A stretch of 64,000 nt of DNA from Chloroflexota bacterium (lineage in GTDB: Bacteria > Chloroflexota > Anaerolineae > Anaerolineales > Anaerolineaceae): the NCBI GenBank assembly GCA_016887485.1, contig CP069394.1, positions 1,426,001 through 1,490,000 of the forward strand, read 5' to 3'. Positions 34,389 to 43,993 of this stretch are shown in pieces. Made by a program: the position numbers and the translations under genes. Numbering within the stretch: the first letter of the stretch is position 1; the number at the start of each line of letters is the position of its first letter. Below the pieces are notes generated by a model that was not told the DNA's origin, did no database searches, and worked only from the letters and a program-made list of their open reading frames with translations.

Positions 34389-34659
34389 GATTATTCCTCT
34401 AATAAACCTCGTTGATACCATTCATCATCCTGGTGCCTTTGTTCACACCTATAAGTTTGGTTCATCTATCGGATTGGTGGCTTATCAAATTGAATGCTTC
34501 TAAAAGTCCCTCAACCAAAATATTAAATCTCTTAAGGTGCCTCCAGGAAACAACACAAATGAATTTTTAAGATTTAATTTTATTATAACCAGGTTGGTTG
34601 CATCAATCATTTGTAATTTGAGATATCTACAAGTGAATTCTCGAAGCTAATATTTTTTA

Positions 34660-35412
34660 CTACCGTCTGAAGTTCAGCTTCCTTGTCTTATCCCCCAGTT
34701 TGGTCGTATTCAGCAGGATCACAATCACAATTGCCAGCCCGCCGATGCCCAAGAAGCCCATCACCACATAGGGGAAGAGCAGCTTCACCGGGATGAAATT
34801 TCCCTCATAGGGCGTCAGGTTGTAATCGGCGGTGAGGATGATCGTATCGCCCCCCTGCAGCAGGTCCGTCACGGTGACATCCCAGATCGCCGTGCCTGCC
34901 TCTGGCTGGTCGCCGTTGGTGTTCAAAATTTGGGGCGTCTCCAGCGTGACGGTGTAACGGGCCCCGGTCAGGTCCATCAAGTTCACGCCCGGGATCGCCA
35001 GATTGGTATTCTGAAGGTCCAGGACCTGGCTAAAATAATAGCCCTCATCGGTCTCATCTACTGCCAAAACAGCCATCCCAATCCGCCGGTCGGTTTGTAG
35101 CAGCGCGGCGAAATCGCTCACGGCCAGGTCCACCGTATCCCAGGTGTAGCCCTCGTCTTCATAGTGATCGGTCGTCACCTCAGTCACCAGCTCATCCGAC
35201 ATCAGGGTCGCCAGCAAGCTCTCCAATGACATCCCATCCGGGATCTGCTCCTGAAAGGCTTCGTAGGATTCCGTTTCCACCCCAAGGGCAAAATGCAGCA
35301 ATGCGGAGCCGTCCTGGTTAACGAGCATATCCTGCCGCAAGTTCACACACCCGCTCAGCAGGAAGAGGATCAGCAGACCGATCAGTAATTGAAAAAGTCG
35401 TCGTCGTTTCAT
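34660..35412 (-). CDS. LppM-like lipoprotein with C-terminal membrane helix
   Basis: The 250 residues begin with a lipoprotein signal (KRRRLFQLLIGLLILFLLSG then Cys22), so the N-terminus is lipid-linked outside the membrane. The first part (VNLRQDMLVNQDGSALLHFAL) resembles LppM/DUF3153-type domains. A second membrane helix near 217-238 is followed by a short basic tail (KTRKLNFRR), giving a protein held at both ends. Function is unknown. It lies 64 bases downstream of an FHA/winged-helix regulator on the same strand. Confidence 0.7.
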   Translation of the reverse strand: MKRRRLFQLLIGLLILFLLSGCVNLRQDMLVNQDGSALLHFALGVETESYEAFQEQIPDGMSLESLLATLMSDELVTEVTTDHYEDEGYTWDTVDLAVSDFAALLQTDRRIGMAVLAVDETDEGYYFSQVLDLQNTNLAIPGVNLMDLTGARYTVTLETPQILNTNGDQPEAGTAIWDVTVTDLLQGGDTIILTADYNLTPYEGNFIPVKLLFPYVVMGFLGIGGLAIVIVILLNTTKLGDKTRKLNFRR

Positions 35413-35476
35413 GATAAATCTCAGGCGATTCTACCCCAATTCACGCCAGCGGGGCATGGCTGCAGGCCTCAAGCCC

Positions 35477-36175
35477 TCAATTATCCTCCCGCTGGACAAA
35501 GCGCCGGCCCACGCCCCGCACGGTCTCAAGATATTCGTGCTCAGGGTCCAGTTCGGCCAGCCGGTTGCGCAGGCGGCTGAAGGCGTTATCAATGGCAGCG
35601 CTCTCGATGCCGCCAACCGCTTCCGGCCAGAGGGCATCGGCGATCATCTCGTTGGTGACCACTTCGCGCTGATGATGGAACAAGACCGCCAAAAGGTCAA
35701 ACTGCTGCTGCGAAAGCGGCGGATCCAACTCGTTATTATGCACATAGACTTCCCGGTTGAGCTCGTCCAGCCAGACGCCCGGGGTGCGCATCTGCATATC
35801 CGATTCCAGCAGTGTGTCTTCGGGGTCCATAAATCGGAACATGCACACACTGCCAATCTGGATTTCATCGTGATTATGCAGGGGGATTGGCTCGCCTGGT
35901 TCGATCCGGGCTTTATTGCGAAAGACGCCATTCTTGCTGAAAAGGTCGGCAATCGTCCAATAGACCCCCTCGCTGCGGATCTCAGCATGGTGACGGGAGA
36001 TAAAGGGTGAATCCAGGGAGATATCTGCGGAAGGGTCACGGCCAATGACACAGACCTTCCCTTGAATCTGCACCTGCTCCCCTTCATTGATTCCAGAGAT
36101 AAACAACAGCTTTGGGTTTTCTTTCTCCGGCTGCATCTGGCCTCCCAATCCAATCTGATCTAGCGGGGTCATCAT
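35477..36175 (-). CDS. FHA domain / OmpR-type winged-helix DNA-binding protein
   Basis: The 232 residues join two domains. The FHA domain (about 28-115) has VIGRDPSADISLDSPFISRH, with the conserved GR, S and RH residues for phosphothreonine binding. The Trans_reg_C winged helix (about 135-230) has QQQFDLLAVLF, IADALWPEAVGG and LRNRLAELDPE, ending ETVRGVGRRF. The protein probably binds DNA after recognising a phosphorylated partner, as in EmbR-like regulators, but lacks a BTAD domain. Starts at 36175 and 36172 are both possible. No Ser/Thr kinase is in the window. The lipoprotein downstream is a likely co-transcribed gene or target. Confidence 0.85.
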   Translation of the reverse strand: MMTPLDQIGLGGQMQPEKENPKLLFISGINEGEQVQIQGKVCVIGRDPSADISLDSPFISRHHAEIRSEGVYWTIADLFSKNGVFRNKARIEPGEPIPLHNHDEIQIGSVCMFRFMDPEDTLLESDMQMRTPGVWLDELNREVYVHNNELDPPLSQQQFDLLAVLFHHQREVVTNEMIADALWPEAVGGIESAAIDNAFSRLRNRLAELDPEHEYLETVRGVGRRFVQREDN

Positions 36176-36288
36176 GCCTTAAATCATAGCATAGGCGCTC
36201 CATTTAATCTAATCTGGGAACGTTGTTTTGTAAAATATAAACGCGGCAATATTTGCCTATCTCGTTTTATTTGTTGAAGGGAGTTATC

Positions 36289-37674
36289 ATGAAAAAGCGT
36301 CTTCTACTAGCCCTCTCCACCCTTGTCATCCTCACACTGATCCTGAGCGCCTGCAAATTACCTTTCACGCTGCCTCAGGCCACCGTTGAGGAAGTCGCTG
36401 AGAGTGAGACCGCTGCGCCCACTGAAGAAAGCACTGAACCGGTCGAGACAGCCACTGAAGCACCGACTGAGGAAGTCCTCCCCACCGAAACAGAGACTCC
36501 CGAAGTGACCGGAGAGGTCATCCCCACAGAGGAACCCCAGACCAGCGGTTTTGGCACATATGGCCCCACCGATTTCCCGGATGGGATCAACCCCCTGACC
36601 GGCCTGGCGACCGATCTAGAATTGCTCAAACTGCCCCCCGCGCTGATCTCCGTCTCCAACTTCCCCGCCTCAGCCCGGCCGCAATCCGGTTTGAACACCA
36701 GCCCAATGGTCTTTGAGATCACCATTGGTGAAGGCATGACCCGTTTCCTGGCGATGTTCTACGGCGCATATCCCGAAATGGTCAGCGGCCTGACCGAAGG
36801 ACAGGGTTTCAGCATTTCCTCCGGTGACGACAGCGGGGATTCGAGCGGTAGTTCGGGCGAAGCTGCTGCCGCCAATTCAGCCAGCATCGGACCAATCCGT
36901 TCCGGCCGGCTGCCCTATGAAGATATCCGCTCCCTTTTCTCGGGTTTCCTGGTGATGGCTTCAGCCTACAGCGGCGTGGCCCAGAACCTGAGTGACACTA
37001 CCAACATCTTTGGCTCCGACAGTGACGACATCAACAGCGCGCTGATTGACGTCAGCCAGCTGTATAACATCGCCCTGTCCCGGTCCGAAACCTATCCCGG
37101 CTCCAATTTCAACCTGGATGGGATGAAATTTTCGCCCGACATTCCAGAAGGCGGCAAAAAAGCCGATACGGTCTGGCTCTTCTATAGTAATTTGAACCAA
37201 ATTCAATGGCGCTATGATGAAGCGCTTGGCGCTTATATCCGCTATGACATCAAAACCGATGGCAGCGGTGAATTTGTGATGTCCACTGACCGGCTGGATG
37301 GCAAACCGATCACCCGTGAAAACGTGATCGTGCTTTACGCCCTCCATACATATTACGCCCCCACCCTGATCGACATTGCCCTGACCAATATGCCCCCGAT
37401 GAAAGCCCTGCTCTTCCGGGATGGTCAGGCTTTTGAAATCAATTGGACCACCCAATATGGCGAGTATGAGAAAGAAACCGGTCTGCTGCGGCCCATCCGT
37501 TACATTGACGAAAATGGCGATCCGGTGGCCCTCAAAAACGGCCAGACCTGGGTGGAAGTGATGTCCACCACGAGTTTTGCAGTCGAATCGGAGATCAGTG
37601 AGTACCCCTTCTTCCCCATAAAAGAAGCGGATGGTACCGGCCTCTGGCTGGTCCGCTATAAAGGTACCTACTAG
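36289..37674 (+). CDS. DUF3048 (YerB-like) lipoprotein
   Basis: The ATG at 36289 has AAGGGAG upstream. The 461 residues start with a lipoprotein signal (LVILTLILSAC, lipidated Cys). A Thr/Glu/Pro-rich spacer (about 25-90) follows, then the DUF3048 domain: DGINPLTGLATDLELL, LISVSNFPASARPQSGL, IGPIRSGRLPYEDI, and a C-terminal part with NVIVLYALHTYYAP. YerB-like proteins are cell-surface proteins of unsettled function. The gene stands alone and is followed by a stem-loop. Confidence 0.85.
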   Translation: MKKRLLLALSTLVILTLILSACKLPFTLPQATVEEVAESETAAPTEESTEPVETATEAPTEEVLPTETETPEVTGEVIPTEEPQTSGFGTYGPTDFPDGINPLTGLATDLELLKLPPALISVSNFPASARPQSGLNTSPMVFEITIGEGMTRFLAMFYGAYPEMVSGLTEGQGFSISSGDDSGDSSGSSGEAAAANSASIGPIRSGRLPYEDIRSLFSGFLVMASAYSGVAQNLSDTTNIFGSDSDDINSALIDVSQLYNIALSRSETYPGSNFNLDGMKFSPDIPEGGKKADTVWLFYSNLNQIQWRYDEALGAYIRYDIKTDGSGEFVMSTDRLDGKPITRENVIVLYALHTYYAPTLIDIALTNMPPMKALLFRDGQAFEINWTTQYGEYEKETGLLRPIRYIDENGDPVALKNGQTWVEVMSTTSFAVESEISEYPFFPIKEADGTGLWLVRYKGTY

Positions 37675-37701
37675 TTAGCTCTTCATTACTCTCTCCTGAA
37701 G

Positions 37702-37734
37702 AATCAACCCTCCAGATGAGCAGGAGGGTTGATT
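37702..37734 (+). terminator. Stem-loop after the YerB-like gene, possible terminator
   Basis: Arms AATCAACCCTCC and GGAGGGTTGATT pair perfectly around a 9-base loop, 28 bases after the stop. The T-run is missing, so termination is less certain. Confidence 0.5.
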
Positions 37735-37895
37735 GATTCTGGGTTAATGTAACCTGAGATATTTTAAGGTCATCTAAAAGGTAGTTTCTTGATTTTTATG
37801 ACCTTTGATAGCATAATTATACTGTGGGAGAAGTGGTTTTCTGTGCTTCTTTTCCACACGTTTTTTTATCAGGAAGAAAGGACCACCCTTTATCA

Positions 37896-39824
37896 ATGGA
37901 CACGAATGTCTTTACACACCTCAAAGTAGGGTTCACCCCAACACCACTTGACCGGAAGACGCCTGTACCTTCGGATATTGTTATTGCTCAGGACGCTGAA
38001 CTTAAACCGATCTCACAGGTAGCAGATGAACTAGGGTTATTACCCGATGAATATGAATCGTACGGCCAATATATCGCCAAAGTCAGCCCCAACGTGCTGA
38101 AACGATTGAAGGACATACCGGATGGCAAGTATATTGACGTAACCGCCATCACCCCCACCCCGTTGGGCGAGGGCAAAACAACCACAACCGTCGGCCTAAG
38201 CCAGGCCCTCGGCGCACATCTTGGCAAACGCGTGATCACCGCCATCCGCCAACCCAGCCAGGGACCAACCTTTGGCATCAAGGGCGGCGCGGCAGGCGGC
38301 GGCTATAGCCAGGTGATTCCGATGGAAAACTTCAACCTCCATCTCACCGGCGACATCCATGCCATCACCGCAGCCAACAACCTGATTGCTGCTGCAATTG
38401 AAACCCGGATGTTCCACGAGTCCTATCAGAGCGATGAAAAGCTCTTCGAACACCTTTGCCCTGCAGATGAAAACGGTAACCGCAATTTTGGCATCGGCAT
38501 GCTGGGGCGGCTTCGCAATCTCGGGATCGACAAAACCGACCCCAACGAGCTGACCGAAGATGAACGCCGGCGCTTTGTCCGGTTGAATATCAACCGGGAA
38601 ACCCTCACCTGGCGGCGAGCCACCGATACCAATGACCGGATCCTGCGTGAGATCACGGTTGGTGAAGGGCCAAAGGAAAAGGATTTCGACCTCAAGACCA
38701 GCTTCTATATCACGGTCGCCAGCGAATTAATGGCTGTTTTAGCCCTGGCAACCAGCCTGGATGATATGCGTAATCGGATCGGCCGGATGGTGGTCGCCCT
38801 GGATATGGACGGCAACCCGGTCACCGTTGAGGATGTCGGTGTGGCGGGTGCTGCGACGGTTCTGATGAAGGACACGATCAAACCCACCCTGATGCAAACC
38901 CTGGAAGGCACTCCCGTCTTTGTGCACGCCGGACCCTTTGCCAACATCGCCCACGGCAACAGCTCCATCATGGCTGACATGATCGGGCTCAAGCTGGCCG
39001 ATTATGTGATCACGGAATCCGGTTTCGGCTCCGACATGGGCATGGAAAAATTCTTCGATATCAAGTGCCGCTATTCCGGCAATATTCCGGATGTGGTCGT
39101 GCTGGTGGCAACGATCCGTGCGCTCAAGATGCACGGTGGCGGCCCCAAGGTGAAAGCCGGCAGCCCCTTAGCCCCCGAATATGAACACGAAAATCTGGAC
39201 CTGCTCCGTAAGGGCATGGTTAATCTGATGGCCCATATCGACAATGCCAACAAGTTTGGTGTGCCGGTAGTCGTTGCCATCAATGAATTCCACACCGACA
39301 CGCAGGCTGAACTCGACCTGGTCCGCCAGACCTGTTTGGACAGCGGCAAGGTTGTTGACGCCGTCGTGACTAATCACTGGGAAGAAGGTGGTGAAGGCGC
39401 TGTGGAACTCGGTAAAGCTGTCATCAAGGCAGCCGAGATGCCCTCTAACTTCAATTTCCTCTACCCGCTGGATCGTTCCGTAAAGGACAAGATCGAAACC
39501 ATTGCCAAAGAGATCTATGGCGCTGAGGGTGTGGATTTTTCACCTGAAGCGGAAGAACAAATTGCCGAATATACCCGCCTGGGTTACGGCGACCTGCCGA
39601 TCTGCATGGCCAAGACCCATCTGAGCCTCAGCCATGATCCAACACTCAAAGGACGTCCCGAAGGTTTCCGAATCCCGATCCGGGAAGTTCGGGCCTCCAT
39701 TGGCGCAGGCTTCCTTTATCCCATCGCCGGTCCCATCCTGTTGATGCCCGGTCTGCCCACCCGGCCGGCCTACTATGACATTGACATTGACATGAAAACC
39801 AATAAGGTGCTTGGCCTCTCCTAG
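37896..39824 (+). CDS. fhs: Formate-tetrahydrofolate ligase, long form
   Basis: The ATG at 37896 fits the conserved start region; a GTG at 37824 would add an unlikely leader. The product has 642 residues, longer than the usual 555-560 bacterial enzyme and close to the synthetase part of eukaryotic C1-THF synthase. Motifs include [17 protein letters not shown] (ATP loop), [19 protein letters not shown] and [17 protein letters not shown]. It makes 10-formyl-THF from formate, THF and ATP in the cytoplasm, feeding one-carbon metabolism or an acetyl-CoA pathway. No folD, metF or CODH gene is nearby. Confidence 0.94.
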   Translation: MDTNVFTHLKVGFTPTPLDRKTPVPSDIVIAQDAELKPISQVADELGLLPDEYESYGQYIAKVSPNVLKRLKDIPDGKYIDVTAITPTPLGEGKTTTTVGLSQALGAHLGKRVITAIRQPSQGPTFGIKGGAAGGGYSQVIPMENFNLHLTGDIHAITAANNLIAAAIETRMFHESYQSDEKLFEHLCPADENGNRNFGIGMLGRLRNLGIDKTDPNELTEDERRRFVRLNINRETLTWRRATDTNDRILREITVGEGPKEKDFDLKTSFYITVASELMAVLALATSLDDMRNRIGRMVVALDMDGNPVTVEDVGVAGAATVLMKDTIKPTLMQTLEGTPVFVHAGPFANIAHGNSSIMADMIGLKLADYVITESGFGSDMGMEKFFDIKCRYSGNIPDVVVLVATIRALKMHGGGPKVKAGSPLAPEYEHENLDLLRKGMVNLMAHIDNANKFGVPVVVAINEFHTDTQAELDLVRQTCLDSGKVVDAVVTNHWEEGGEGAVELGKAVIKAAEMPSNFNFLYPLDRSVKDKIETIAKEIYGAEGVDFSPEAEEQIAEYTRLGYGDLPICMAKTHLSLSHDPTLKGRPEGFRIPIREVRASIGAGFLYPIAGPILLMPGLPTRPAYYDIDIDMKTNKVLGLS

Positions 39825-39842
39825 CCCAGCCTCTACTCAACC

Positions 39843-39870
39843 AAAAAGGCGCTCAGATGAGCGCCTTTAA
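39843..39870. terminator. Bidirectional terminator between fhs and the PfkB kinase
   Basis: GGCGCTC and GAGCGCC pair around AGAT, with A/T flanks that give TTTAAT on the plus strand and TTTTT on the minus strand. Confidence 0.88.
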
Positions 39871-39893
39871 TTATATAAATTCAACTCTGAAGC

Positions 39894-40835
39894 TTACATC
39901 ACGTTGATGACTTTGGCTTCAATCTGCGGCAAAAGTTCCTGAATCCGATCAATTGAAAACTCACTGACGCCCATCGTTTCCACCGAGGCAGCGCTGGTCG
40001 CAGCCGTCCATTGAGCTGTCTCCACGAGGGACATCCCCTTAAGCTGCGCATAGATCAAGGCAGCCATCGCCGTGTCGCCTGAGCCGGTGGTGTTGTGAAC
40101 ATCAATCTTGGGCGGCGTGGCAAAAGCCATTTCCTTTTGGGTCGCCACAAGCAAGCCCTGCTCACCCATTGTCAGCGCAAAATAACCTACGCCCATCCGC
40201 AGGAATGGCAGCGCGGCTCGTTTGGCATCTTCCTGATCCTCAATGTCAAAGCCAACGATCTGAGAGGCTTCGTGGTGGTTAGGTTTCACCAAATACGGCC
40301 CTGCCTGGCAGCCGTACCGCAGCGGCGCACCACTGGCATCCAGATACACTTTTGCGCCCCGGGAATTAATCATTGTGATCAGATCAGCATAGAATTCCTC
40401 CGGGACATCCGGTGGGAGGCTGCCGGAAAGCACCCACAGATCACCTTTCTTGGCATAAGATTCAGCTTTCTGCATCAGTAGACTCACATCATAAGGTGAG
40501 ATGGATGGCCCGGGTTCATTGACCTTGATATGCCAATCTCCCTGATCTTCAATGATCATGGTGTTGGTGCGTGTTTCCTCATCCACCCAGACAAAATCCG
40601 TCTGAATACCCAGTCGCTGGAGACCATCCGCCAGCATCTTACCTGTGCCCCCGCCGACCCAGGCCATTGCCATTGATTCAATGCCAAATTGTGCCAAAGC
40701 CCGGGAAACGTTAAACCCCTTACCACCCCAATCCAAACGTACCGACTTGCTGCGAAGGACGCTGTTGAACTGAATCTCAGGTATGGTTAGTGTGCGATCG
40801 ATGCTGGGATTAGGTGTCAGGGTGTAAATCATCAT
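39894..40835 (-). CDS. PfkB-family 1-phosphofructokinase / hexose-phosphate kinase
   Basis: The 313 residues match the FruK/LacC branch: IYTLTPNPSIDRTLTI at the start, WGGKGFNVSRALAQFG, LSGSLPPDVPEEFY, VKPNHHEASQIVG and NTTGSGDTAMAALIYA (catalytic Asp in GSGD). These enzymes phosphorylate fructose 1-phosphate or tagatose 6-phosphate with ATP; the sequence does not separate the two. ATGs at 40835 and 40832 are equivalent. It follows the GIN-domain membrane gene by 10 bases, so they may share a transcript. A PTS-fed pathway is possible, but the PTS genes in this window are 29 kb away. Confidence 0.87.
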   Translation of the reverse strand: MMIYTLTPNPSIDRTLTIPEIQFNSVLRSKSVRLDWGGKGFNVSRALAQFGIESMAMAWVGGGTGKMLADGLQRLGIQTDFVWVDEETRTNTMIIEDQGDWHIKVNEPGPSISPYDVSLLMQKAESYAKKGDLWVLSGSLPPDVPEEFYADLITMINSRGAKVYLDASGAPLRYGCQAGPYLVKPNHHEASQIVGFDIEDQEDAKRAALPFLRMGVGYFALTMGEQGLLVATQKEMAFATPPKIDVHNTTGSGDTAMAALIYAQLKGMSLVETAQWTAATSAASVETMGVSEFSIDRIQELLPQIEAKVINVM

Positions 40836-40845
40836 ATATTTTTCC

Positions 40846-42117
40846 TTAGAGCGGCGTTATACTGCCAATACCTGTATTTTTCTCATCAACCGTTGGGTCG
40901 CCTTTATATTTAATGCTGCCAGCTCCGGTAACGGTTGCTTTCAGCGTCTTTTCCGCCCAGACGGTGGCAGAGCCAGCTCCGGAGAGCAGCACTTCCGCAT
41001 CCTGAGATTGTAATTCTTCAGCCTTATAACCGCCGGCCCCGCTCAGATTTATCTGTTGCGATTCAACCTGGCCGGTGAGTAAGATCTCACCCAAACCGCC
41101 CAGTACCGCATCCAGCGTCTGGTATGTCAAATTATGTAGTTCGATCTTGCCAGCGCCGCCCTGGGTCAATGCCAGTGATTCACCTGTGAGGGAATCACCC
41201 ATCAGGATACCGGCGCCTTTCATATTGATCTTGTCAATCTTGGGCATCGTGACGTAATAGCGTAAATGCTTGTCGCCGTCCGCCCAACGGAAATTCGTCC
41301 AATTTTCCATATCGGAAAAGAAATCAATCTCAAGTATGTTATCCTTCACGGAGACCTGAATGGATTCGATCAGATCTTCACTGCCCTCAATCTTCAGAGC
41401 ACAAGGTTCGCCCTGAATGACGAAGACTTCGCCAACGCTCTTGAAAAACAGACCGGAGAAAGTCGCCCCTTCCGGAATGAATTCGGTAACCTTACCATTG
41501 GGGTCCGGGATAGGTCCGGAATCTGTGGCCACCGCGTCAACCGCTTCTGGTACTGATTCCTTCACCTTATTAACTTTTGGCCGTTTACGACCAAACAGAG
41601 CCCGGCTGAAGACAACATAGAGCCCTAACAGGACCAACCCACCCCCGAGGAAAATCCCACTATAGATATCTGCTCCGCGAACCTGGAAGATAAGCTCGAA
41701 CAGCACACCAAAACCGACAAAGAGCACCAGACCAAGCCCGATCAATAAACCCGAAACCCATCGGAGTGTATCCCGCTTCAGATAATTATTCATGATCGCC
41801 ATACCCAAGCCTATCGCGACGATCAGAAGCGCCCAGGTGTAGGTCCAGGTAATCCATAAATCATAGGTGTTCTGAACAAAGAGCAGCAAGCCAATGACAA
41901 TGATTAATGTCCCAGGAATAGCGAGGCCAGCGCCATGCCCTTTAGAAGTCAGCATTTCTCCGATGAAAGTCAGGCCAAAAAGGACAACCAGCAAAGGCCA
42001 ATATTGGTCCATGATTGGTGTTTCAAGAAAGAGATCGGCAACAAAAAGCGCGCCCATCAGGATTAACATTATCCCAAAATAAATTTGCCAATGGAAAACG
42101 TTCCGTTTTTCTGCCAT
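40846..42117 (-). CDS. Membrane protein with C-terminal GIN/DUF2807-type adhesin-like domain
   Basis: The 423 residues begin with six or more membrane helices in a LiaI/LiaF-like arrangement (IYFGIMLILMGALFVADLF, WPLLVVLFGLTFIGEML, and others to about 175). After a linker, residues 220-420 make a repeated beta-helix of the DUF2807/GIN type (INMKGAGILMG, LTQGGAGKIEL, INLSGAGGYKA, VLLSGAGSATV, ATVTGAGSIKY). Related proteins sit in cell-envelope stress systems, but no function is established. AAGGAG precedes the ATG. Confidence 0.8.
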   Translation of the reverse strand: MAEKRNVFHWQIYFGIMLILMGALFVADLFLETPIMDQYWPLLVVLFGLTFIGEMLTSKGHGAGLAIPGTLIIVIGLLLFVQNTYDLWITWTYTWALLIVAIGLGMAIMNNYLKRDTLRWVSGLLIGLGLVLFVGFGVLFELIFQVRGADIYSGIFLGGGLVLLGLYVVFSRALFGRKRPKVNKVKESVPEAVDAVATDSGPIPDPNGKVTEFIPEGATFSGLFFKSVGEVFVIQGEPCALKIEGSEDLIESIQVSVKDNILEIDFFSDMENWTNFRWADGDKHLRYYVTMPKIDKINMKGAGILMGDSLTGESLALTQGGAGKIELHNLTYQTLDAVLGGLGEILLTGQVESQQINLSGAGGYKAEELQSQDAEVLLSGAGSATVWAEKTLKATVTGAGSIKYKGDPTVDEKNTGIGSITPL

Positions 42118-42239
42118 AACATAGCTCCTTTTTTATATTTACCGTTCTGGATTAATTTTATCACGCAATCAATCAATCCTTTTCCCCTGAATCAATGTGA
42201 CAGCAAATACGGATGGCATTATCGAGTTTTAGAAATGGG

Positions 42240-42268
42240 TTGGGTAGAGAGAAGCTGTATTGTATAAT
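42240..42268 (+). promoter_or_regulatory. Candidate promoter of the AI-2E-type permease
   Basis: TTGGGT and TATAAT are separated by 17 bases, about 54 bases before the start at 42323. Confidence 0.5.
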
Positions 42269-42322
42269 TAGATTATAAAATAAACTATCCAACATCAAGA
42301 TCTACAATAAAAGAAAATAATC

Positions 42323-43672
42323 GTGACTTCAAAACCTCAAATCTCCGAAAATCCGAACCCTAACCAATCTTCCCCCCGCTGGAGCTGGACGACCAAGCTG
42401 GTTGTCGGGCTGGGATTGGTTGCCATAGCCATCTGGCTGCTGGTCCAATTCCAGAACTTCCTCGGGCCAATCATTCTGGCTTTCATCCTGGCCTACCTTT
42501 TCTATCCGGTAGCAAACTTTATCCGGAACACATTCAAGCTCCCCTGGCGGCTGGCCGTCACCCTGATCTATCTGATCATTGTGCTGGCCCTCTTGGGTCT
42601 GCTGACCTGGGGCGGGTTGGCGCTGGCTGACCAGATCCAAAATTTGATCGATTTCATTCAAAAGAACATTGATCAGATTCCAATATTAATTGACGACATC
42701 ACCAGCCAAACCTATGCGATTGGCCCCTGGTCTTTTACCCTTTCCGGCCTGGGCTGGGACGAGATATCCACTGAAATAGTGAGTACCATCCGCCCGGCGA
42801 TTGGTCAAGTGGGTTCTCTGGCGGGTTCCCTGGCAACCGGGGCAGCGAATGTCATCCTCTGGATGGGTGTTGTGCTGCTGGTTTCCTATTTCCTGCTGGC
42901 AGAGACCGAGGGCATTTCCAATCGCTTCCTTAATATCCGTATTCCGGGTTATACAACTGATCTCAAACGGATGGGCCAGGAACTGAGCCGAATTTGGAAC
43001 GCCTTCCTGCGTGGCCAGTTGATCGTCGTCCTGATCACCATCATCATCTACACCAGTTATCTGGGCATTATGGGGATCCAGTTCTTCTTTGGCCTGGCTT
43101 TGGTTGCCGCCATCGGCCGCTTCATCCCCTATGTCGGCGCCTGGATCACCTGGATCACTTATGGCCTGGTGGCCCTGCTGCAAGGACCAACGATCTTCAA
43201 TCTCTCACCCGGCATCTATGCGATCATTTTGTTGGGTGGTGCGATGTTGATCGACACCCTCCTGGATAACCTGCTGGTGCCAAAGGTGATGTCCGAGAAC
43301 CTGAAAGTCCACCCGGCGCTGGTCCTGGTTGGCGCATTGCTTGCCTTGAAGTTATTAGGCTTCATCGGCATTTTGCTTGCTGCCCCTGTCCTGGCGACAC
43401 TGAAGCTGATATTTGGTTATCTGATGAAGAAACTGGTTGATCAGGACCCATGGGAGGAGCTGGACGCTGAAGAGCCCAAAGAACCGGCACGGTGGGCGGT
43501 TTTTGTGGATGCCCAGTGGGATCGCTTCAAAGACTGGCTGCTTGGTTTCCTGCAAAAAGTTGGTGCCTGGATTAAAACCCAAGTTATGAAGGTTGTGGAT
43601 TTCATCAAGTCAAAATTTAAGACTTCTCAAGATAAGAAGAAAAACCGCAAAAACAAAGCTAATAAAGGGTGA
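42323..43672 (+). CDS. AI-2E family permease (PerM/TqsA-like)
   Basis: The 449 residues carry about eight membrane helices in the AI-2E exporter layout: two N-terminal helices (LVVGLGLVAIAIWLLVQF, LGPIILAFILAYLFYPV), a soluble stretch with DQIPILIDDI, and then ALVAAIGRFIPYVGAWITW and LLDNLLVPKVMSENLKVHP, both family hallmarks. Proteins of this family export small molecules or Na+; signal export is shown for TqsA only. The tail (380-449) is highly charged and ends in Lys-rich residues. The start is a GTG with a poor ribosome site. Confidence 0.87.
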   Translation: MTSKPQISENPNPNQSSPRWSWTTKLVVGLGLVAIAIWLLVQFQNFLGPIILAFILAYLFYPVANFIRNTFKLPWRLAVTLIYLIIVLALLGLLTWGGLALADQIQNLIDFIQKNIDQIPILIDDITSQTYAIGPWSFTLSGLGWDEISTEIVSTIRPAIGQVGSLAGSLATGAANVILWMGVVLLVSYFLLAETEGISNRFLNIRIPGYTTDLKRMGQELSRIWNAFLRGQLIVVLITIIIYTSYLGIMGIQFFFGLALVAAIGRFIPYVGAWITWITYGLVALLQGPTIFNLSPGIYAIILLGGAMLIDTLLDNLLVPKVMSENLKVHPALVLVGALLALKLLGFIGILLAAPVLATLKLIFGYLMKKLVDQDPWEELDAEEPKEPARWAVFVDAQWDRFKDWLLGFLQKVGAWIKTQVMKVVDFIKSKFKTSQDKKKNRKNKANKG

Positions 43673-43750
43673 CATTTCACCCTGTGAAGCACTCTTGAAT
43701 TGTGTTATAAATGGTACGAATGAAAATTATCTGCCTTAAGGAGTATTGGA

Positions 43751-43942
43751 ATGACTGACTCATTTGAACCCGAAACCAGCACTATTGCTGAAACCGAGAA
43801 TTACCTGGCTTGGAAAGCTGAAGAACCAGATAGCGAAACAACCTTTCATCTGGAATTGAACAATATCACCCTCCACTTCTTCAAAGAAGAATGGCAGGAA
43901 TTCCTTGATCTGGTTGATTTGATCCTGGATGAAGAACTCTAA
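43751..43942 (+). CDS. Small acidic hypothetical protein
   Basis: The ATG follows TAAGGAG at ideal spacing and a strong terminator follows the stop, which supports a real gene. The 63 residues are very acidic (more than a quarter Asp/Glu), with a possible strand (TTFHLELNNITLHFF) followed by a helix (EEWQEFLDLVDLILDEEL). No cysteine or membrane segment is present. I do not recognise a family. It follows the permease gene by 78 bases. Confidence 0.7.
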   Translation: MTDSFEPETSTIAETENYLAWKAEEPDSETTFHLELNNITLHFFKEEWQEFLDLVDLILDEEL

Positions 43943-43963
43943 TCACAAGAGCGATTAAAACAT

Positions 43964-43993
43964 AAAAGCGTCTCAATTGAGACGCTTTTTAGT
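43964..43993. terminator. Bidirectional terminator
   Basis: AAAAGCGTCTC and GAGACGCTTTT pair around AATT with A- and T-runs on both sides. The stop of the minus-strand acetyltransferase overlaps it. Confidence 0.92.

Noticed and set aside
37675-37895. Folate riboswitch upstream of fhs
   Set aside because: Apart from the hairpin at 37702-37734 I could not find the paired elements expected of a THF riboswitch.
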